Shown here: positions 8,483 through 16,969 of the stretch, piece by piece
Layout: the number at the start of each line of letters is the position of its first letter
How positions within the stretch are numbered: the stretch's first letter is position 1
Source of the DNA: Lysobacter_K koreensis
GTDB taxonomy: Bacteria > Pseudomonadota > Gammaproteobacteria > Xanthomonadales > Xanthomonadaceae
NCBI RefSeq assembly: GCF_042677045.1
Contig: NZ_JBHTIH010000002.1
Span: 434,001 to 498,000 of the forward strand
DNA: 64,000 bases
Direction: 5' to 3'
Notes under the pieces: model-generated
What the model was told of the DNA's origin: nothing
What the model saw: the letters and a program-made list of their open reading frames with translations, nothing else
Databases searched by the model: none
Position numbers and translations under genes: made by a program

Positions 8483-10342
8483 GTGTCCTCCGATTTTCCG
8501 GATTCTTGGTCCCAGGAACTGCCGCAGCCATCCCGCCGTCGCTTCGTCCAGGGCGTGGCCGCGGGCGGGGCGATCGCGGGACTCGGCCTGTGGCCGAAGC
8601 CGAGTTGGGCGCTCAAGTCGCCGGGCACTACCCAGGTGCTGGTCGGCACCGAGTTCGACCTGGCCATCGGCGAGACGCCGCTGAACTTCACCGGACGCAC
8701 GCGATCGGCGATTACCGTCAACGGCTCGCTGCCTGCACCGGTACTGCGCTGGCGCGAAGGCACGACCGTTAACCTACGCGTGTCGAACCAGTTGCCCGCC
8801 AACTCGATCCACGGCCACGAGACGTCGATCCATTGGCACGGCATCTTGTTGCCGGCCAACATGGACGGCGTGCCGGGCATCAGCTTCAACGGCATCCATC
8901 GCGGCGAGACCTACCACTACCGCTTCGACGTGCGTCAGGGCGGCACCTACTGGTACCACAGCCACTCGGCGCTGCAGGAGCAGGCGGGGCTGTATGGCGC
9001 GCTGATCATCGACCCCGAGCAACCGGAGCCTTTCCGCTTCGATCGCGACTACGTGGTGCTGCTCAGCGACTGGACCGACCTCAGCCCGGCGGCGTTGTTC
9101 GCGCGACTGAAGAAGATGTCGGATCACGACAACCGCTCCAAGCGCACCGTCGGCGACTTCCTGCGCGATGCGCAACGCCACGGCCTGAAGGCGACGCTGG
9201 CGGACCGGAAGTTGTGGGGCGAGATGCGCATGACGCCGACCGACCTGTCGGACGTCAACGCCAACACCTACACCTACCTGATGAACGGTACGACCGCGCT
9301 GGGCAACTGGACCGGCCTGTTTCGCTCAGGCGAGAAGGTTCGCCTGCGTTTTATCAACGGCTCGGGGATGACGTACTTCGACGTGCGCATCCCGGGCCTG
9401 AAGATGACCGTGGTCGCCGCCGATGGCCAGTACGTGCATCCGGTGTCGGTCGACGAATTCCGCATCGCGGTGGCGGAAACCTTCGACGTCATCGTCGAGC
9501 CGTCGGGCCAGGATGCGTTCACCATCTTTGCGCAGGACATGGGGCGCACCGGTTACGTCAGCGGCACGCTGGCGGTGCGCGAAGGGTTGCGCGCGCCGGT
9601 GCCCGTGGTGGATCCGCGCCCAATCCTGACCATGGACGACATGGGTCACGGCGGCATGGGCGGCGGCCATGACATGTCGAACATGAAGGGCATGGAAGGC
9701 GGTTGCGGCGCCAACATGGGGCATACGATGCCAGCATCGTCGGGCGCGAAGACGGACTCCGCCGGCACGGATCACCGTGGCCACGACATGCCGGCCATGG
9801 ACCACGGGGCAGGGGAGATGCAGTCGCATCCGGCCAGCGAGGCGGGCAACCCGCTGGTCGACATGCAGACAATGGCGCCGGTGCCCAAGCTCGACGACCC
9901 CGGCATTGGCCTGCGCGACAACGGCCGCAAAGTCCTCAGCTACGCGATGCTCAAGAGCAGCTTCGCCGACCCGGATGGCCGCGAGCCCAGTCGCACGGTC
10001 GAGTTGCACCTCACCGGCCACATGGAAAAGTTTGCGTGGTCGTTCAACGGCATCAAGTTCTCCGGCGCGGAGCCATTGAAGCTCAACTACGGCGAGCGGA
10101 TGCGCATCGTGCTGGTCAACGACACGATGATGACCCACCCGATCCACCTGCATGGCATGTGGAGCGACCTCGAGGACGAGCACGGCAACTTCCTCGTTCG
10201 CAAGCACACCATCGACATGCCACCGGGCAGCAAGCGCAGCTACCGCGTGCGCGCCGACGCACTCGGCCGCTGGGCCTACCACTGCCACCTGCTGTATCAC
10301 ATGGAAGCGGGAATGATGCGGGAAGTGGAGGTGCGGGAATGA
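8483..10342 (+). CDS. copA: CopA-type multicopper oxidase, copper resistance
   Basis: This is a periplasmic multicopper oxidase that oxidises and sequesters copper. The GTG at 8483 is chosen because AAGGAG lies 7 bases upstream; it gives 619 residues. A twin-arginine signal (SRRRFVQG, residues 17-24) directs folded export by Tat. The copper ligand blocks are HWHG, YWYHSHS, HPIHLHG and YHCHLLYHMEAGM, so the type 1, 2 and 3 sites look complete. A Met/His-rich insert (MDDMGHGGMGGGHDM and repeats, about nucleotides 9630-9840) is typical of CopA and probably binds Cu(I). It overlaps copB by four bases (ATGA). No copRS or copL gene is adjacent. Confidence 0.96.
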   Translation: MSSDFPDSWSQELPQPSRRRFVQGVAAGGAIAGLGLWPKPSWALKSPGTTQVLVGTEFDLAIGETPLNFTGRTRSAITVNGSLPAPVLRWREGTTVNLRVSNQLPANSIHGHETSIHWHGILLPANMDGVPGISFNGIHRGETYHYRFDVRQGGTYWYHSHSALQEQAGLYGALIIDPEQPEPFRFDRDYVVLLSDWTDLSPAALFARLKKMSDHDNRSKRTVGDFLRDAQRHGLKATLADRKLWGEMRMTPTDLSDVNANTYTYLMNGTTALGNWTGLFRSGEKVRLRFINGSGMTYFDVRIPGLKMTVVAADGQYVHPVSVDEFRIAVAETFDVIVEPSGQDAFTIFAQDMGRTGYVSGTLAVREGLRAPVPVVDPRPILTMDDMGHGGMGGGHDMSNMKGMEGGCGANMGHTMPASSGAKTDSAGTDHRGHDMPAMDHGAGEMQSHPASEAGNPLVDMQTMAPVPKLDDPGIGLRDNGRKVLSYAMLKSSFADPDGREPSRTVELHLTGHMEKFAWSFNGIKFSGAEPLKLNYGERMRIVLVNDTMMTHPIHLHGMWSDLEDEHGNFLVRKHTIDMPPGSKRSYRVRADALGRWAYHCHLLYHMEAGMMREVEVRE

Positions 10343-11394
10343 GCGCCATGGCCTCGGTGCTTTCGGTGCCACGGCTGCGCTTGCTTGGAGTGGCGTTCGC
10401 TGTCTCGATCGGTGGTGGTCCTGCATTTGCGCAGGAGGTCGATCACTCCATGCACCTGCCGCCGGCTTCATCTCCGGCGACAAAGACCGCCGCCGAGAAA
10501 CCCGTCTCGAAGAAACCTGCCGCCGATCCGCACGCGGGTCACGCGATGCCGGCGGCGCCGGTGCCCGCGCCTTCAGCTGAGGACCATGCCGCCATGGGCC
10601 ATGCGCCGCCCGTGGCGCAGGATCCCGCGCCACCGCTGGATCACGCGGCGATGGGCCACGGCACGCCGATGCCGGAGAGCCAGCCACGAGAACCCATCCC
10701 GGTGGTGACGGAAGCCGACCGCATCGCCGCGTTTCCCGATGTCGCCGGTCACGGCGCCCACGACCAGACCGTCCACTCGTACTGGTTGCTCGATCGCCTG
10801 GAGAGCTGGGACGCCGATGAAGGCCGCGGTATCGGCTGGGAGGCGCTGGCCTGGGTCGGCACCGACCTCAACCGTGCCTGGCTGCGCAGCGAAGGCGAAC
10901 AGGTCGATGTGGACACCGAGTCCGCCGAAGTCGAGGTGCTGTACGGCCGCAGCGTCGACCGCTGGTGGGACGTGGTCGCCGGCGTCCGCCACGACTTTGG
11001 CGAAGGTCCGTCGCAGACGTTTGCGGCCATAGGCGTGATGGGCCTGGCGCCGCAGAAATTCGAGGTCGAAGCCACCGCCTATTTCGGCCAGTCCGGCCAG
11101 ACCGCGGCACGAGTGGAAGCCGAGTACGACACGCTGCTGACCAACCGGCTGATCCTGCAATGGCAAGCCGAAGCCGAGTTCCATGGCAAGGACGACGCAC
11201 GTCGCGGGATTGGCTCGGGCCTGAGCACCGTCGAAGCCGGGCTGCGCCTGCGTTACGAATTCACCCGGCAGTTCGCGCCGTACCTTGGCGTGGTCTGGGA
11301 GCGCGGCTACGGCGGCACTGCAGGGTTCCGCCGCGCTGCGGGAGAGGACGTCGAAGAAACCAAGGTGGTGGTGGGCGTTCGAGTCTGGTTCTAG
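10339..11394 (+). CDS. copB: CopB-type outer-membrane copper resistance protein
   Basis: This is an outer-membrane beta-barrel that acts with CopA. The ATG overlaps the copA stop, implying translational coupling; an ATG nine bases later is an alternative. The 351-residue protein has a signal peptide ending AFA before QEVDHSMH. A His/Met/Pro-rich linker with three near-repeats (DHAAMGH, HAAMGHG and HAGHAMP) follows, then the barrel domain from WLLDRLE to a terminal Phe (VVVGVRVWF), which suits recognition by the BAM complex. The family match is to PcoB/CopB. A dif-like palindrome begins 37 bases after its stop. Confidence 0.93.
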   Translation: MSAMASVLSVPRLRLLGVAFAVSIGGGPAFAQEVDHSMHLPPASSPATKTAAEKPVSKKPAADPHAGHAMPAAPVPAPSAEDHAAMGHAPPVAQDPAPPLDHAAMGHGTPMPESQPREPIPVVTEADRIAAFPDVAGHGAHDQTVHSYWLLDRLESWDADEGRGIGWEALAWVGTDLNRAWLRSEGEQVDVDTESAEVEVLYGRSVDRWWDVVAGVRHDFGEGPSQTFAAIGVMGLAPQKFEVEATAYFGQSGQTAARVEAEYDTLLTNRLILQWQAEAEFHGKDDARRGIGSGLSTVEAGLRLRYEFTRQFAPYLGVVWERGYGGTAGFRRAAGEDVEETKVVVGVRVWF

Positions 11395-11431
11395 CGGGGC
11401 CTCCGGGTTCTGACCGACCCACTAGCGGACT

Positions 11432-11459
11432 TATTTACATAATATGCATTATGCGAAGT
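11432..11459. other. dif/XerCD-like recombination site (candidate)
   Basis: Read on the minus strand, the site has an XerC-type arm ACTTCGCATAA, a 6-base centre TGCATA and an XerD-type arm TTATGTAAATA. Compared by hand with E. coli dif as I remember it, 21 of 28 positions agree, including the core CGCATAA..TTATGT. It lies in an AT-rich patch in otherwise GC-rich DNA, in the gap between copB and a truncated peptidase gene. It may be the chromosomal dif, a dif-like site left by an element that uses XerCD, or a chance palindrome. Confidence 0.55.
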
Positions 11460-11525
11460 AAAGCATGCACGCACTTGTGGCTGTGCCGCTGAATCTCAGC
11501 CGTCGCCTCCTCACGGCGATGCTGG

Positions 11526-11868
11526 TCAGGCCGCCAATTTTCCCCCTAGTCCACCGTCTGATTCCACCCTGAAATCAGCGTAGCTATGTCCGCAGCGAAC
11601 CTGCGCCGCGAAACGCGCCAGCGCCAGATAGGTGTCGGCCAAGATGCGGTGGCCGTCGAGGTCAGCACGCAGCGCGGCGAAATGGGCGCGCATGGATGCG
11701 GGGGTGTTGTAACGGTACAGTTCTGGATGCAGGGCCTCGTAGGCCTGCTGGATTACATCCACATCGGCCTGCAGCGCTTCGCGTTCGAAGTGCGGCTGAG
11801 CGCGCATCACCGGCGCTCACCCCCCCCCGGTCGCGAGCCCTAGGCCAAGGATCAAGGCGATTCCCCAT
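11526..11868 (-). pseudogene. Decayed S41-family peptidase gene, N-terminal fragment
   Basis: The clean part (11526-11810, 95 codons) matches the N-terminal helical region of S41 (tail-specific/CtpA-like) peptidases: VIQQAYEALHPELYRY, then HRILADTYLALARF and CGHSYADF. The PDZ-like and catalytic parts are missing, where about 350 more residues would be expected. Upstream, a signal peptide (IALILGLGLATGGG) can be read, but a likely extra G just after its ATG at 11868 and an in-frame TGA after a nine-G run separate it from the rest. So the gene has a lost start, an internal stop and a truncated 3' end. The truncation is roughly 70-110 bases from the dif-like site. Confidence 0.7.
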
Positions 11869-11873
11869 GCCGT

Positions 11874-12437
11874 TCAGCGCAGCGGTGCCGCCATTTTCAG
11901 GCGATCTACGGGATAACCGCGCTTGGCCGCCCGTGCCTTGATGCTTTCGAACACCGCGCGATCCATGTCCGGCTGACGTGACAGCACCCACAGGTATTTC
12001 CTGGACGGGCCGCCAACCACCGCCCACTGGTAGTCGCTATCCAGGTCCACGACCCAGTAATCAGCCCAGACAACCGGTAGCCACGACAGCCACTCGGGCG
12101 CGAAGCGAACTTTCAGCGCCCCGGGCGAGCCTGCGACCGGGCGCGCGGCGCCGACCGATTCATCCATCTCGCCCGATTGGGTGCGGCAAGCGTTGCGCAC
12201 TTCGATCGTGTCATCGCTGCGCGGAGTGTAAGTGGCGGTGATCGTGTCCACGCAATGTCGCTGGAAGTACATCGGCAGGTGCGCGATCTCATGCCAGGTG
12301 CCGGCGTAACGGGTCAGATCCAGCGCGCCGATCGGCTTGTTCGCGAGTCCGGAAGAGGCAGACGTAGCCGCGGACAGAGCAGCGAGAATCAGGGGCTTGA
12401 ACACCACGTCGCTCCAAGCTTCAGAGCGGTGGAGCAT
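11874..12437 (-). CDS. Lipocalin family protein (Blc-like)
   Basis: Bacterial lipocalins bind lysophospholipids or other lipophilic ligands in the envelope. The lipocalin signature is clear: YAGTWHEIAHLPMYFQ, then CVDTITATY, and the YWVVDLDSDYQWAVVG strand followed by SRKYLWVLSR, which is the classic WxxxxYxYLWxLSR block. The family's usual 160-180 residues are covered. The ATG at 12437 gives 187 residues; a GTG pair near 12404-12407 with a TGGAG site just before it would give a cleaner signal peptide (FKPLILAALSAATSASSG) and may be the real start. There is no lipobox Cys, so it is probably periplasmic rather than lipid-anchored like E. coli Blc. The S41 pseudogene lies just downstream. Confidence 0.88.
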   Translation of the reverse strand: MLHRSEAWSDVVFKPLILAALSAATSASSGLANKPIGALDLTRYAGTWHEIAHLPMYFQRHCVDTITATYTPRSDDTIEVRNACRTQSGEMDESVGAARPVAGSPGALKVRFAPEWLSWLPVVWADYWVVDLDSDYQWAVVGGPSRKYLWVLSRQPDMDRAVFESIKARAAKRGYPVDRLKMAAPLR

Positions 12438-12542
12438 TACCAGCGCCTCGTCAGGCCTGCGTGAAAGCGGCCGCTCGAATCGACCTGGGATCGGGAGATT
12501 TCCGGGCGTGTGCCTATCCTCGCCTTTTCTCTGCTTCCTCCC

Positions 12543-13007
12543 CTACCGGCACGCCCGATGCACGGTGTCGTTCCACGCCCGCAGCGCGTCATATGATCGC
12601 GACAGCCCTACGCGGCGTTCCCACGCATCGCGGTCGCGTTTCGCGCTTTCGCATGCGTTGCCGCCGGTTGGCAGCACGTGACCGCGCGCGCTGTCGCGTT
12701 GCCGCCCAGCTTGTCGATCGGTCCCGGCGATGCGCGACAGGTATGCCGAGTCCTGACGGCCTTGGGCTTCCCGGCGACGCCTCTCCAGCAGCTGCTCGTG
12801 GGTTGGCGGCGCTTCGGGCCGGTACTCGCGAATCGCAGCGATCCTCGAGCTGGATGGGCACGGCTGGCTCTGGTAGCTCGGTGGCCTGCCCTTGGCGACG
12901 CATTTGTAGACGGCCTGGCCACGCGCGGATCCAGGCAACTGCGCGAGCAGCAAAAGTGCCAACGCGCACGCCGACGCGATGCTGCGCGATCCAATCTGGT
13001 CCTTCAT
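12543..13007 (-). CDS. Exported DUF4124-domain protein
   Basis: This 154-residue protein has a signal peptide (IASACALALLLLAQLPGSARG) and a short DUF4124 domain, VYKCVAKGRPPSYQSQPCP, whose two Cys residues are typical of this xanthomonad-rich family. A charged, Arg/Glu-rich helical segment follows (EQLLERRRREAQGRQDSA), and two more Cys lie near the C-terminus. The function of DUF4124 proteins is unknown; they are thought to be periplasmic. The gene is monocistronic, between fabB and the lipocalin gene on the same strand. Confidence 0.72.
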   Translation of the reverse strand: MKDQIGSRSIASACALALLLLAQLPGSARGQAVYKCVAKGRPPSYQSQPCPSSSRIAAIREYRPEAPPTHEQLLERRRREAQGRQDSAYLSRIAGTDRQAGRQRDSARGHVLPTGGNACESAKRDRDAWERRVGLSRSYDALRAWNDTVHRACR

Positions 13008-13067
13008 CGGTGAATCCTCGTCCCTGTCAACGCGCAGCGTAACTGCGGGCTTGGGGTTTGGGCGAGG

Positions 13068-14309
13068 TCAACCGCGATAGCGCGCCAGTACCAGGCTGCC
13101 GTTGGTGCCGCCGAAACCGAAGCTGTTCGACATCACCGTATCGACCTGCCCCGCCCGGCTTTCACGCAGGATCGGGAAGCCTTCCGCGGCCGGGTCGAGC
13201 TGGGCGATGTTGGCCGAACCGGCCAGGAATCCATCCTTCAGCATCAGCAGGCAATAGATCGCCTCGTGCACGCTCGCCGCGCCCAGCGAGTGGCCGGACA
13301 GCGCCTTGGTGGACGACAGTGGTGGCACGTCGGTGCCGAACACTTCGCGCACCGATTGCAGCTCGACCACGTCGCCCAGCGGCGTCGAAGTACCGTGGGT
13401 GTTGAGGTAGTCGATTGGCGCGTCGACGCCGGCCAACGCCATGCGCATGCAGCGCACCGCGCCCTCTCCGGACGGCGCGACCATGTCGACGCCATCGGAG
13501 GTCACGCCGTAACCGACCAGTTCGGCGAGGATGCGCGCGCCGCGCGCCTGCGCGTGCTCGAGGCTTTCCAGCACCAGCATGCCACCGCCGCCGGCGATGA
13601 CGAAGCCGTCGCGGTCGATGTCGTACGGCCGCGACGCGGATTGCGGGGTGTCGTTGTGGTGCGTGGACAGCGCGCCCATCGCATCGAACTGCGAGGTCAT
13701 GCCCCAGTGCACTTCCTCGCCGCCGCCGGCAAGGATCACGTCCTGCGCGCCGTGGCGGATCAGGTCGGCGGCCGCGCCGATGCAGTGCGCGGAGGTCGCG
13801 CACGCGGCGGAGATCGAATAGCTGACGCCGCGGATGCCGAACGCGGTGGCCAGCGTCGCCGACACCGTCGAGCACATCGTACGCGGCACCATGTACGGCC
13901 CGACCTTGCGCACGCCCTTGTTGCGCAGCAGGTCGCCGGTCTCGATCTGCCAATGGGCAGAGCCGCCACCGGAGCCGGCGATCAGGCCGGTGCGCACATC
14001 GCGGACCTGCGCGTCGCTGAGGCCGGCATCGCTGATCGCGTCGCGCATCGCGACATAACTGTAGCCCGCCGCGTCGCCCATGAAGCGCTTGAGCTTGCGA
14101 TCGATCTGCGCGTCCAGGTCGATGTCCGGTATGCCGGCAACCTGGCTGCGCATGCCCAGTTCTGCGTACTCGGGCACGTGGCGGATGCCGGCACGGCCTT
14201 CGCGCAGCGACGCCGATACGGTGTCCTGGTCGTTGCCCAGGCACGAGACGATACCCATGCCGGTGATGACGACGCGCCTGCCCACAGCGGGCGTAGATGC
14301 CTGGCCCAT
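13068..14309 (-). CDS. fabB: 3-oxoacyl-[acyl-carrier-protein] synthase (FabB type)
   Basis: This is the condensing enzyme that extends acyl-ACP with malonyl-ACP in type II fatty acid synthesis, needed for unsaturated fatty acids. The start at 14309 gives 413 residues. The nucleophile is Cys170 in [12 protein letters not shown]; the two catalytic His residues lie in [14 protein letters not shown] and [15 protein letters not shown]. The N-terminal [14 protein letters not shown] and C-terminal [14 protein letters not shown] blocks are complete. It starts two bases after the fabA stop, the canonical fabA-fabB pair of gammaproteobacteria. Confidence 0.97.
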   Translation of the reverse strand: MGQASTPAVGRRVVITGMGIVSCLGNDQDTVSASLREGRAGIRHVPEYAELGMRSQVAGIPDIDLDAQIDRKLKRFMGDAAGYSYVAMRDAISDAGLSDAQVRDVRTGLIAGSGGGSAHWQIETGDLLRNKGVRKVGPYMVPRTMCSTVSATLATAFGIRGVSYSISAACATSAHCIGAAADLIRHGAQDVILAGGGEEVHWGMTSQFDAMGALSTHHNDTPQSASRPYDIDRDGFVIAGGGGMLVLESLEHAQARGARILAELVGYGVTSDGVDMVAPSGEGAVRCMRMALAGVDAPIDYLNTHGTSTPLGDVVELQSVREVFGTDVPPLSSTKALSGHSLGAASVHEAIYCLLMLKDGFLAGSANIAQLDPAAEGFPILRESRAGQVDTVMSNSFGFGGTNGSLVLARYRG

Positions 14310-14311
14310 GC

Positions 14312-14827
14312 TCAGAAACCCTCGGTCGAACTGAACAGCCCCACGCGCAAGTCGCTGGCGACGTAGATCTCGCGGCCGTCCACGAGCATGCGTCCGTCGG
14401 CGATCACCAAGGCCAACTTGCCGCGCATTACCCGGCGGATGTCGATCTCGTAACGCACCAGCTTGGCGCTTGGCAGCACCTGTCCGGTGAACTTCACCTG
14501 GCCGACGCCGAGCGCGCGGCCGCGGCCGGGTTCTCCGAGCCACGGCAGGTAGAAACCGGCGAGCTGCCACAACGCATCCAGGCCCAGGCAACCGGGCATT
14601 ACCGGGTCGCCTTCGAAGTGGCACTCGAAAAACCACAGGTCCGGATGGATGTCGAGCTCGGCGTGGATCACGCCCTTCCCGTACTGCCCGCCTTCGGTCG
14701 CGATCCGGGTGATGCGGTCGAACATCAGCATCGGCGGTAGTGGCAAGCGCGCGTTGCCGGGACCGAACATCTCGCCGTGGGCGCAGGCGAGCAACTGCTC
14801 GTAGTCGAACGAGGAAGGTCGAGTCAT
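14312..14827 (-). CDS. fabA: 3-hydroxydecanoyl-ACP dehydratase/isomerase
   Basis: It dehydrates 3-hydroxydecanoyl-ACP and isomerises trans-2- to cis-3-decenoyl-ACP, the branch point to unsaturated fatty acids. The length is 171 residues, the same as in E. coli. The catalytic His70 lies in [12 protein letters not shown] and Asp84 in LGLDALWQL, at the same numbers as in the E. coli enzyme. It is the first gene of the fabAB operon. The 190 bases upstream, between it and the amyloid-like locus, contain only a GC-rich hairpin (14978-15000) that may end the upstream operon. Confidence 0.98.
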   Translation of the reverse strand: MTRPSSFDYEQLLACAHGEMFGPGNARLPLPPMLMFDRITRIATEGGQYGKGVIHAELDIHPDLWFFECHFEGDPVMPGCLGLDALWQLAGFYLPWLGEPGRGRALGVGQVKFTGQVLPSAKLVRYEIDIRRVMRGKLALVIADGRMLVDGREIYVASDLRVGLFSSTEGF

Positions 14828-14977
14828 CGTGGATGGCTGGGTTGGGAAGTCGAATTGTGCGGCGTCGACGGTGGCTTGTCTCGGTCCGCATCGACGAAAA
14901 AACCATACCCGGGCGTAGGTCGGCGTGAACGCCAGTGGCGGTCGCTGGCAACGGCCGACATACGAATCTCAGCTACG

Positions 14978-15000
14978 TCCGCGCGACGACACCGCGCGGA
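14978..15000 (-). terminator. GC-rich hairpin after the amyloid-like operon (weak terminator candidate)
   Basis: An 8-base inverted repeat TCCGCGCG/CGCGCGGA with a 7-base loop lies 18 bases beyond the last stop codon of the operon. No T-run follows, so any termination would be weak or factor-assisted. Confidence 0.35.
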
Positions 15001-15017
15001 AAGCGATCCCCCGCCTT

Positions 15018-16433
15018 CTAGAACGTGATCGGCACGCGCACCGTAAGCGATACGTCCGGGGTGTCACGGGTCACGCCCACGCCGAGCGCGACATTGAGGC
15101 TGACCCGTTCGTTGAACCGATAGGAACCTCCCAGCAGCAGCGTGCCCAGAATCACCCGCACCGAACCGGGCACGTCCATGCCGTTCTGTTCGGTCTTGCC
15201 GACCAGGTTCTGGTCGTAGCCGATGCTGATCGCGGCCTTCTCGTTCAAGGCCAGGCCCAGGCCAACGTTGAAGCCGATGATGTCGCCGGCCTTGACCTCG
15301 CCGATGAACTCGGTGCTGGTCGGCGAAAACGGCGGCGGTGCGCCCGACAGCACCGTGCGCGAGACGTTCTTGCGCGGGAAGTTGTAGAGGTAGCTGAAAC
15401 TGCCGAAGAACACCACCGGGTCGGACGCGTACAACCAGGTCAGGCCGGGCTGGATCGATTCGAAGCCGCTGCCGATGGGCAGTTCCAGCGGCAGGCCGGT
15501 GCCTGTCGCATTGGCAACGCAACGCGTGACGCAGTCGGTGACAACCTCGAACAGGTCCTTGCCGGTGCGGCTCTTGTAGCGCAGCCAGCCGACGTAGAAC
15601 GGACGGTCCATTGCACCGCGGTTGAGCTGGTAACGCGCGGTGACCTCGACATCGCCAATGCCGTGGCCGCTGGCGTTGAACACCTTGTCCTGCGCCGAGC
15701 CGGTGAAGATCTCGCGGCTGACGGTGTCGCCGTTGACGTAGACGTACGGCACCTTCGCCTCGATTTCGAGGCGGTTGGTCAGGCCGTAGCGGCCGGTCAG
15801 CGAGACATTGGCGCTGGTGGTCTTGACCTGGCGGACATCGATCAGGCCGATCAGGATCGCGGGGATCACCGTAAAGCCGACCAGCGCGACGCGATCGTTG
15901 GCCGAGTAGCCGAACTGCACCGCCGGCTCGACGACGAACTTGCCCCTCGGGGTCAAGACACCGGGCTGATCGAAGATCTGCGCGACTTCCGGCGGCCGCT
16001 CCGCTTCCGCGGGCGCGCGGCCCACCGGTTGCTGCGTCTTGGATTCCTGGACCGGTTCGCGGGGTGGATTGGCGGGGAGTTGCTGCGCGCCCGTCGCGGC
16101 GGCCGCCGCATCCAGCGTCAGTAGCGGCAGCGCCCCGGCCTGCCCGCTCACCCCGCCCAAGCCGCGCACGTTGTCCAGGCGCTCCTCGGCCAAGGCGCTG
16201 CGCAGTTCGGCGACGTTGCGTTCCTGCTCGGCCAGGGTGTCGCGCAGCGCTTCGAGCTGCTCGGTCTGGGCCTTGACCAGGTGTTCGAGTTGGTCGAGGC
16301 GCGCGTCGCCGCTGGCTTCTTCGGTGGTGGCTGGGGCCGTTTGCGCATGCGCCAGGCCAACGAGGGCCAGCGACACGCAATTGGCGAGCACCAGCGAAGT
16401 GGCCGTGGTGGTGGTCGTCCGCTTCATGGCCAT
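15018..16433 (-). CDS. Outer-membrane beta-barrel with N-terminal coiled coil (FapF-like exporter)
   Basis: The 471-residue protein has a signal peptide cleaved after AHA (about residue 30). A coiled coil follows (residues 44-90, RLDQLEHLVKAQTEQLEALR and onward), then a Pro/Ala/Gln-rich linker, then about 300 residues of alternating beta-barrel strands from FVVEPAVQFGYSAN to a terminal Phe (LTVRVPITF). FapF of Pseudomonas, the pore that exports functional amyloid, has this layout: a gating coiled coil ahead of a 12-strand barrel. It is the last gene of a five-gene locus with a C39 peptidase, as fapF is. A generic phenol-degradation-type porin (MetA family) is the alternative annotation. Its role as exporter of the glycine-rich protein is inference. 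Confidence 0.75.
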   Translation of the reverse strand: MAMKRTTTTTATSLVLANCVSLALVGLAHAQTAPATTEEASGDARLDQLEHLVKAQTEQLEALRDTLAEQERNVAELRSALAEERLDNVRGLGGVSGQAGALPLLTLDAAAAATGAQQLPANPPREPVQESKTQQPVGRAPAEAERPPEVAQIFDQPGVLTPRGKFVVEPAVQFGYSANDRVALVGFTVIPAILIGLIDVRQVKTTSANVSLTGRYGLTNRLEIEAKVPYVYVNGDTVSREIFTGSAQDKVFNASGHGIGDVEVTARYQLNRGAMDRPFYVGWLRYKSRTGKDLFEVVTDCVTRCVANATGTGLPLELPIGSGFESIQPGLTWLYASDPVVFFGSFSYLYNFPRKNVSRTVLSGAPPPFSPTSTEFIGEVKAGDIIGFNVGLGLALNEKAAISIGYDQNLVGKTEQNGMDVPGSVRVILGTLLLGGSYRFNERVSLNVALGVGVTRDTPDVSLTVRVPITF

Positions 16434-16457
16434 CCCCTGCTGAAAGTCCCCATACGC

Positions 16458-16967
16458 CTACGGTCCGCCCGCAGCGTTGATCAAGGCGCCGTGTAAGGCG
16501 CCATAAGTATTCATTTCCTGGAACATGCCCAAGGTGCTGACGCTGACATTGAGCGTGGTCAGCGTGCTGATCTGCTGCCCGTCGAGCGTGTTCTGGATCA
16601 CCACGCCCTGCATCCCGGAGGGCTGGAAGGTGTTGTCCGCCCCCACCTGCACCAGCAGCGTCTCGTTGAGCGCCGACAGCCCCTGCGCCTGCTCCACGGT
16701 CATGGTGCTGATGTCGGGGATGTTGATGCGCGCCGCCGCGACCAGCTCGCCGTTGATGAAAGCCACCCGTTCGATGCCGAACGACAGCATCATTCCGGTC
16801 GGTGTCACGAAGCCGCCGCGCATGCCGTCAAGCCGGTCGAGGTCGACGGCGACCCATTCCAGGCCCAGCGGCGTATGTGCCTGCTGGGCGTGCGCCAGGT
16901 CGGCGTAGCCCAAGCCCGTGACCGCCAAGGCGCCGAAGATGCCCATCAGGCGTGCGATGCGTTTCAT
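16458..16967 (-). CDS. Small exported protein with RGG site (FapE-like position)
   Basis: The 169-residue protein has a signal peptide ending AHA before QQAH. Residues 44-53 read DRLDGMRGGF, a double-glycine-type site in the same form as in its neighbour at 17656-18099 (LEDFRGGD), so it may be cut by the adjacent C39 peptidase. The middle contains FINGELV, and the C-terminal third has MQGVVIQNTLDGQQI and TLTTLNVSVS, related in pattern to the QNSG..LIQ motif of the two subunit-like proteins. It lies between the C39 peptidase and the outer-membrane barrel genes, the place of fapE in Pseudomonas. I know of no assigned function; a minor, co-secreted or chaperone-like component is the best guess. 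Confidence 0.7.
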   Translation of the reverse strand: MKRIARLMGIFGALAVTGLGYADLAHAQQAHTPLGLEWVAVDLDRLDGMRGGFVTPTGMMLSFGIERVAFINGELVAAARINIPDISTMTVEQAQGLSALNETLLVQVGADNTFQPSGMQGVVIQNTLDGQQISTLTTLNVSVSTLGMFQEMNTYGALHGALINAAGGP

Positions 16968-16969
16968 GG

